From contig CAXXUZ010000003.1 in the NCBI GenBank assembly GCA_963667605.2, forward strand, positions 1,054,001-1,118,000: 64,000 bases of DNA, given 5' to 3'. The stretch is from JADLGL01 sp963667605 (lineage in GTDB: Bacteria > Pseudomonadota > Alphaproteobacteria > Rhizobiales > Kaistiaceae). This document shows, one piece after another, positions 59,836 to 64,000 of this stretch. Numbering within the stretch: position 1 is the stretch's first letter; the number at the start of each line of letters is the position of its first letter. Made by a program: the position numbers and the translations under genes. Below the pieces are notes generated by a model, which ran no database searches, was not told the origin of the DNA, and saw nothing but the letters and a program-made list of their open reading frames with translations.

Positions 59836-62800
59836 ATGCCATCCCACCCAGCCGAAACTGCCGACTCGGTAACCGGATCAGCCAAAGGACGCGCGCCCGG
59901 ACTGGGCGATCACGTCTTTCTAGTCGACGGCTCCTCTTTCGTGTTCCGGTCCTATTTTCAATCGATGAATCAAGACGCCAAATACAATTATCGCTCCGAT
60001 GGGTTGCCCACCGGCGCGCTGCGGCTGTTCTGCACCAAGCTTTATCAATTCATCGGCGAGGGTGCGGTCGGTATCAGGCCGACGCATTTGGCGATCGTGT
60101 TCGACAAGTCCGAGGTCACTTTCCGCAACGAAATTTACCCCGACTACAAGGGGACGCGTCGCGAAGCGCCGGACGATCTCGTGCCGCAATTCCCGCTGAT
60201 GCGAGGGGCCGTAGAGGCGCTGGGTCTGAGGCCGGTCGAGCAAGCCGGCTTCGAGGCCGATGACATTATCGCCACTTATGCCAAGCAAGCGGCCGCTACC
60301 GGCGCCGACGTGCTGATCATCTCCGCCGACAAGGATTTGATGCAGCTAGTCTCGCCCAGCGTGCAGTTTTACGATTTCGAATCCGGCTCCAGGGGACGCC
60401 CCGGCTACCGGCCCGAACGCCGAATCGATATCGAAGGCGTTATCGATTATTTCGGCGTACCGCCGGACAAGGTCACCGATGTACAGGCGCTAACCGGCGA
60501 TGTGTCTGACAATGTTCCAGGTGTCCCTGGCATTGGCAAGAAGACGGCCGCACAGCTGATCGGCGAATATGGCGATCTGGAAATGCTGCTCGCGCAGGCG
60601 GGGGAGATCAAACAGCCGAAACGCCGCGAGAACCTAGTAAATTTTTCCGATCAGGCCCGGATGTCGAAACGCCTGGTGACGCTGGACGATGCCGTCGATG
60701 TCGACGAGCCGCTTGAAGCGGCTGCTATCAAGGAGTTCGATGCCCTTCGTTTCATCGCCTTCCTGAAGGCGATGGAACTGAACGCCATGGTCAAGCGGGT
60801 CGCCGAGCCCAGCGGTATCGATCCCGATTCGGTCGAGGCCGATCCGCGCCTCAAGTCAAAGGGGCGAGAAACGGCTGCCCACCCAGGTCAGATTGGGTCG
60901 ATGGTCGATGGCTACACCAAGGGACCGGTGGCGGAGGCCCAGCCGCTTGCGCCTTCGGGCGGCGATTTGTTCGGCCGAATCGATGTTGTCGTCGAGGCCA
61001 AGGGCGACGACCCGGTTGTCATGGAAGTGGCCGCCGGGGCCGCGACCCTTGCCGGCGAGCTGACGGCATTGCCGTTCGAGCCGAGCCGCTATCAGGCGAT
61101 CACCGATCTTGCCGAGCTCGACATCCTGCTTGCAAAGGCGACCGGTACCGGCCATCTGGCACTATTCATCGTCACCGATGCGGCGCCGCCGATGGCGACC
61201 GAACTAATCGGCGTTGCGTTGTCGGTCGAGCCAGGGAAGGCGAAATATGTTCCATTTGCCCATCGCACCAAGGATGACGATCTCCTCGGCGGTGGCCTCG
61301 TTGACGGCCAGCTGGTGGAAAGGGATGTCCTCGCCAAGTTGAGGCCGATCCTGGAAGACGATTCAGTCGTCAAGCTCGGCCATGATCTCAAATCGGCGAC
61401 GCTGCAATTTGCGCGGCGAGGCATCGCCATGGCGCCGATCGACGATGTCATGCTGCTCGCCTATGCGCTCGAAGGCGGCCGCCGCGACGTCTCGCTCGCC
61501 GGCCTCGGCGAACGTTGGCTCGGGCACCGGCCCGGCGGCCTCACCGCGCTTATCGGCACCGGCCGCAACGCCGTTGGGGTCGATCGCCTTGAGATCATGG
61601 CGGTCACGCCGGTGGCAGCGGAACACGCCGATGTCGTTGTCCGGCTGGCCAAGTTGCTCCGGCCTCACCTCGTCGCGGGCGCCGTCACCACTGTTTATGA
61701 GACGCTGGAGAGGCCGATGGTGCCGGTACTGGCGGCGATGGAGCGCGAGGGCATCTTCGTCGATCGCCACATCCTCTCGCGCTTGTCGCATGATTTCAGC
61801 CAGACCATGGCCCGGCTCGAAGACAAGATCGCAACGCTCGCCGGCGAGCCGTTCAATATCGCCTCGCCGAAACAGCTCGGCGAAATCCTGTTCGACAAGA
61901 TGAGCATCCCCAGCGGCCGCAAGACCAAGACCGGCGCATGGTCGACCAGCGCCGACATGCTGGAAGAACTTGCCGCCGCTGGTCACGAACTGCCAGCTCG
62001 CATCCTCGAATGGCGACAGGTTTCGAAGCTGAAATCGACCTACACCGACGCGCTGCCCGGCTACATCAATGCCGAAACCGGCCGCGTCCACACGTCCTAC
62101 GCCTTGGCGGCGACACCGACGGCGCGACTGTCATCCTCCGACCCCAATTTGCAGAACATTCCGATCCGCACCGAACTCGGCCGGAAAATCCGTACCGCCT
62201 TTGTCGCTGAGCCCGGCAACCGACTGATCTCGGCCGACTACAGCCAGATCGAGCTTCGCGTGCTTGCCCATACCGCCGATATCCCGCGGCTGCGGCAAGC
62301 CTTCGCCGATGGCCTCGACATTCACGCCATGACCGCCTCGGAAATGTTCGGCGTGCCGGTCGAGGGCATGGACCCGTCGATCCGCCGCCGCGCCAAGGCG
62401 ATCAATTTCGGCATTATCTACGGCATCTCGGCCTTCGGCCTTGCCAACCAGCTGTCGATCCCTCGCGGTGAGGCCAAGGAATATATTGAGCGCTATTTCG
62501 AGCGTTTCCCCGGGATCAAGGACTACATGGAGGCGACCAAGGCGTTCTGCCGCGAACATGGCTTCGTCAACACCGTTTTCGGCCGGAAATGCCATTATCC
62601 GCTGATCCAGTCGAAGAACCCTGCCGAGCGCGCCTTCAATGAGCGCGCTGCGATCAACGCCACCATCCAGGGCTCGGCCGCCGACATCATCCGCCGGGCG
62701 ATGATCCGGATGCCAAATGCGCTGGCCGATGCCGGGCTCAATGTCCGGATGCCGTTGCAGGTCCATGACGAGCTGGTGTTCGAGGCGCCGGAAGCCGAAG

Positions 62801-62922
62801 CCGATCGGGCGATCCCGATTATTGTGGGCGTGATGGAGCACTCACCAGAGCCGGCGATGCAGCTATCGGTTCGGCTTCAGGTCGATGCTCGCTCGGGCGA
62901 CAATTGGGACGCCGCTCATTAG
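59836..62922 (+). CDS. polA: DNA polymerase I with degenerate 3'-5' exonuclease domain
   Basis: The 1028-residue protein (start ATG 59836; a longer frame from 59776 is unconserved) has a 5'-nuclease with intact acids (FLVDGSSFVFRSYF, GFEADDIIATYA, SADKDLMQL, LTGDVSDNVPG), then a 3'-5' exonuclease fold in which all four E. coli catalytic positions are replaced: D355->Phe444 and E357->Val446 (LALFIVTD), D424->Ala521 (GHDLKSATL), D501->His597, with Tyr497->Val593 (VAAEHADV). The polymerase domain is intact (ISADYSQIELR, RRRAKAINFGIIYG, VHDELVFE). It should fill gaps without proofreading. Confidence 0.96.
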   Translation: MPSHPAETADSVTGSAKGRAPGLGDHVFLVDGSSFVFRSYFQSMNQDAKYNYRSDGLPTGALRLFCTKLYQFIGEGAVGIRPTHLAIVFDKSEVTFRNEIYPDYKGTRREAPDDLVPQFPLMRGAVEALGLRPVEQAGFEADDIIATYAKQAAATGADVLIISADKDLMQLVSPSVQFYDFESGSRGRPGYRPERRIDIEGVIDYFGVPPDKVTDVQALTGDVSDNVPGVPGIGKKTAAQLIGEYGDLEMLLAQAGEIKQPKRRENLVNFSDQARMSKRLVTLDDAVDVDEPLEAAAIKEFDALRFIAFLKAMELNAMVKRVAEPSGIDPDSVEADPRLKSKGRETAAHPGQIGSMVDGYTKGPVAEAQPLAPSGGDLFGRIDVVVEAKGDDPVVMEVAAGAATLAGELTALPFEPSRYQAITDLAELDILLAKATGTGHLALFIVTDAAPPMATELIGVALSVEPGKAKYVPFAHRTKDDDLLGGGLVDGQLVERDVLAKLRPILEDDSVVKLGHDLKSATLQFARRGIAMAPIDDVMLLAYALEGGRRDVSLAGLGERWLGHRPGGLTALIGTGRNAVGVDRLEIMAVTPVAAEHADVVVRLAKLLRPHLVAGAVTTVYETLERPMVPVLAAMEREGIFVDRHILSRLSHDFSQTMARLEDKIATLAGEPFNIASPKQLGEILFDKMSIPSGRKTKTGAWSTSADMLEELAAAGHELPARILEWRQVSKLKSTYTDALPGYINAETGRVHTSYALAATPTARLSSSDPNLQNIPIRTELGRKIRTAFVAEPGNRLISADYSQIELRVLAHTADIPRLRQAFADGLDIHAMTASEMFGVPVEGMDPSIRRRAKAINFGIIYGISAFGLANQLSIPRGEAKEYIERYFERFPGIKDYMEATKAFCREHGFVNTVFGRKCHYPLIQSKNPAERAFNERAAINATIQGSAADIIRRAMIRMPNALADAGLNVRMPLQVHDELVFEAPEAEADRAIPIIVGVMEHSPEPAMQLSVRLQVDARSGDNWDAAH

Positions 62923-63470
62923 CGCCGCCACACAGTCACGCTCAAACCAACGCTCGCATCGAGAATCTCGATCTCGCCCGGCTCAAGCCCCGCCCCATCG
63001 AGCACCGCCTCGGCCGACAAGCCCTCATCATAGCTGCTGAGCACTGGGATGCCGCCGGGCAGCAACACCATGGGCAGCCGGCTGAGATGAAAGGCGTCGA
63101 ACCCGACTCCAAGAAAATAGTCGAACACTTCCCGCCCGCCGGGGATCGCGACCAAGCCACCGCCCGGGGCGGCCATGGCTAGCGCGTCGTCAAGCGGCAC
63201 GTCAGCCGGGTTCCACCAAGTGCCATCTTCCCGCCGTTCCAATCGCTCGATCTGTCGCGACATCACCAGTCGGTTGCGGCCCTCGGGATTCGGCGTTGCT
63301 TCATGTGAGCGCCGCCCGATGACTATGATTGCAGCTTGATCGAGCGCCGCCTGGAATCGCGCCCAATCCGCCGGATGGCCGAGCACAGCCGGTTTAGTGC
63401 CTTCGGCATCGGCGATCTTGTCGTCGGCTGAGACGATCGCGTAGCCCTCGAATTGGTACAATTGAGCCAC
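62919..63470 (-). CDS. Dihydrofolate reductase family protein
   Basis: The 183-residue protein has a DHFR-like fold: start AQLYQFEGYAIVSADDKIAD, IIVIGRRSHEA, a Gly-rich LVAIPGGREVFDYFLG cofactor loop and LSRLPMVLLPGGIPVL. It resembles the RibD-C/DHFR superfamily, not a classical FolA. Function not clear. It is convergent with polA, overlapping by 4 bp. Confidence 0.82.
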   Translation of the reverse strand: MAQLYQFEGYAIVSADDKIADAEGTKPAVLGHPADWARFQAALDQAAIIVIGRRSHEATPNPEGRNRLVMSRQIERLERREDGTWWNPADVPLDDALAMAAPGGGLVAIPGGREVFDYFLGVGFDAFHLSRLPMVLLPGGIPVLSSYDEGLSAEAVLDGAGLEPGEIEILDASVGLSVTVWRR

Positions 63471-63605
63471 CGGCTCCCCCGCTCATCTCAGTGTCGAGAA
63501 GGATTCGCCGACTTCGTAGCGCGACGACCTCTACAATCGAAAGGCGGTACAAGGGAAGCTGCGCTTGAGAGCGACCCTGCGCCGCCGGTCGCACAGCCAA
63601 CTTCT

Positions 63606-63663
63606 GTTAACATTCGTTAGGAAAACATCGCCGATGGCGGTCGGAATTAACTTCTTGTTTACC
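63606..63663 (+). promoter_or_regulatory. CtrA-like motifs upstream of the last gene
   Basis: GTTAAC at 63606-63611, and TTAA (63647-63650)-N7-TTTACC (63658-63663), one mismatch from TTAA-N7-TTAACC. The 290-bp gap 63471-63760 holds these and no gene that I can support. Confidence 0.4.
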
Positions 63664-63760
63664 ATAAACGCCAAATCCTCCCCAAAGAATCATCAACGCG
63701 CCGACGATCGAATGGCGCGATCTCGATACGCGGACTCTTCGACGAGCCGATGGGGTGGGC

Positions 63761-64000
63761 ATGAATTCTGGCGAAACCCTGCCAAGGGCCGAAACCGAAG
63801 ACGCGGAACTGGGCGAAGCCTTGCATCAGCGGCTGTCCCAGCTTGCCGCCCGCCTTGAGCGGCTGACAGGCGGACGCGATGTCAGCGCCCATGAAGCCGG
63901 CGAATCATTGTCCGACGCACGGCGGGCCTCGGATGTAGTAGCGCGGGACGCCGAGCAACGACATCGACCGGAGCCGCCAGCTCTTTCCGATCGATATAGC
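63761..64000 (+). CDS. Hypothetical protein, N-terminal part (runs off the window)
   Basis: An ATG at 63761 with a GGGTGGG-type site upstream opens 80 codons to the window end. The sequence MNSGETLPRAETEDAEL is followed by a likely coiled coil (ALHQRLSQLAARLERL). No family recognised. The CtrA-like motifs and coiled coil would suit a cell-cycle or polarity protein, but this is speculation. Confidence 0.55.
   Translation, partial: MNSGETLPRAETEDAELGEALHQRLSQLAARLERLTGGRDVSAHEAGESLSDARRASDVVARDAEQRHRPEPPALSDRYS

Noticed and set aside
1..64000. High density of GATC-containing palindromes such as GCGATCGC
   Set aside because: It looks like codon and dipeptide composition at this GC content; no periodic or strand-biased pattern was evident without counting.
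1..64000. tRNA, rRNA, CRISPR, phage or insertion sequence
   Set aside because: I looked in the intergenic spaces for tRNA T-arm sequence, repeat-spacer arrays, terminal inverted repeats and transposase motifs, and saw none.

Overview
This 64 kb window is a dense, mostly minus-strand stretch of core chromosome from a GC-rich alphaproteobacterium, most likely a member of or close relative of the Hyphomicrobiales (Rhizobiales). The evidence is gene order and gene family: addB / tsaE / divL / ahcY / HPr / EIIA / hprK / chvG / chvI, then rpsO-pnp, the rimP-nusA-infB block, metK, lnt, ybeY-phoH-miaB, a Fur/Mur-type regulator, tsaB, trpS, murJ, glnD and mutS, then dnaK-dnaJ-pmtA-pyrF-dapB-gpmA, RegB/RegA and polA. 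No rRNA, tRNA, CRISPR array, phage, transposon or integrase was found.

Layout. 1-11.4 kb: recombinational repair (addB, cut by the window edge), sugar-1-phosphate nucleotidyltransferase, TsaE, the tyrosine-pseudokinase-type cell-cycle regulator DivL, SAH hydrolase, the nitrogen-type/Man-type PTS branch (HPr, EIIA, HprK) and the ChvG/ChvI envelope-stress two-component system. 11.5-23.8 kb: RNA metabolism and translation (pnp, rpsO, truB, rbfA, infB, ylxR-like, nusA, rimP), then trmB, metK and an XRE regulator. 23.9-33.5 kb: envelope and RNA maturation (lnt, corC, ybeY, phoH, miaB), fur, rimI, tsaB, nfu-type Fe-S scaffold, a universal stress protein and trpS. 33.6-42.7 kb: murJ, glnD, an inserted plus-strand sulfotransferase, mutS and alkB. 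43.3-50.4 kb is plus strand: the sigma-32 driven dnaK-dnaJ pair, a frameshifted pmtA, an unknown gene, an FMN reductase, pyrF, dapB and gpmA. 50.4-64 kb: MGMT remnant of an Ada-type gene, DUF2244, nth, DUF1624, mmcB, regA/regB, DUF2852, a DUF45 metalloprotease-like protein, a class A PBP, polA, a DHFR-family protein and the start of an unknown gene.

How it works together: DivL feeds the CckA-ChpT-CtrA cell-cycle pathway in relatives, and two CtrA-like sites lie in the PBP/polA divergent region and before the last gene. HprK-HPr-EIIA next to ChvG/ChvI couples phosphoryl carriers to envelope sensing. RegB/RegA is redox control.

I do not see a new defence or biosynthetic system. The points worth a second look are smaller: a nested 105-nt inverted-repeat structure between rpsO and pnp, a terminator 24 nt before the rimP start, mutually exclusive hairpins between dnaK and dnaJ, a DNA polymerase I whose proofreading domain has lost all its catalytic acids, a TsaE lacking its usual phosphotransferase partner, and a cluster of single-base frame breaks or missing canonical starts (usp, glnD, a small secreted protein gene, pmtA, gpmA), which are either real decay or sequence errors.
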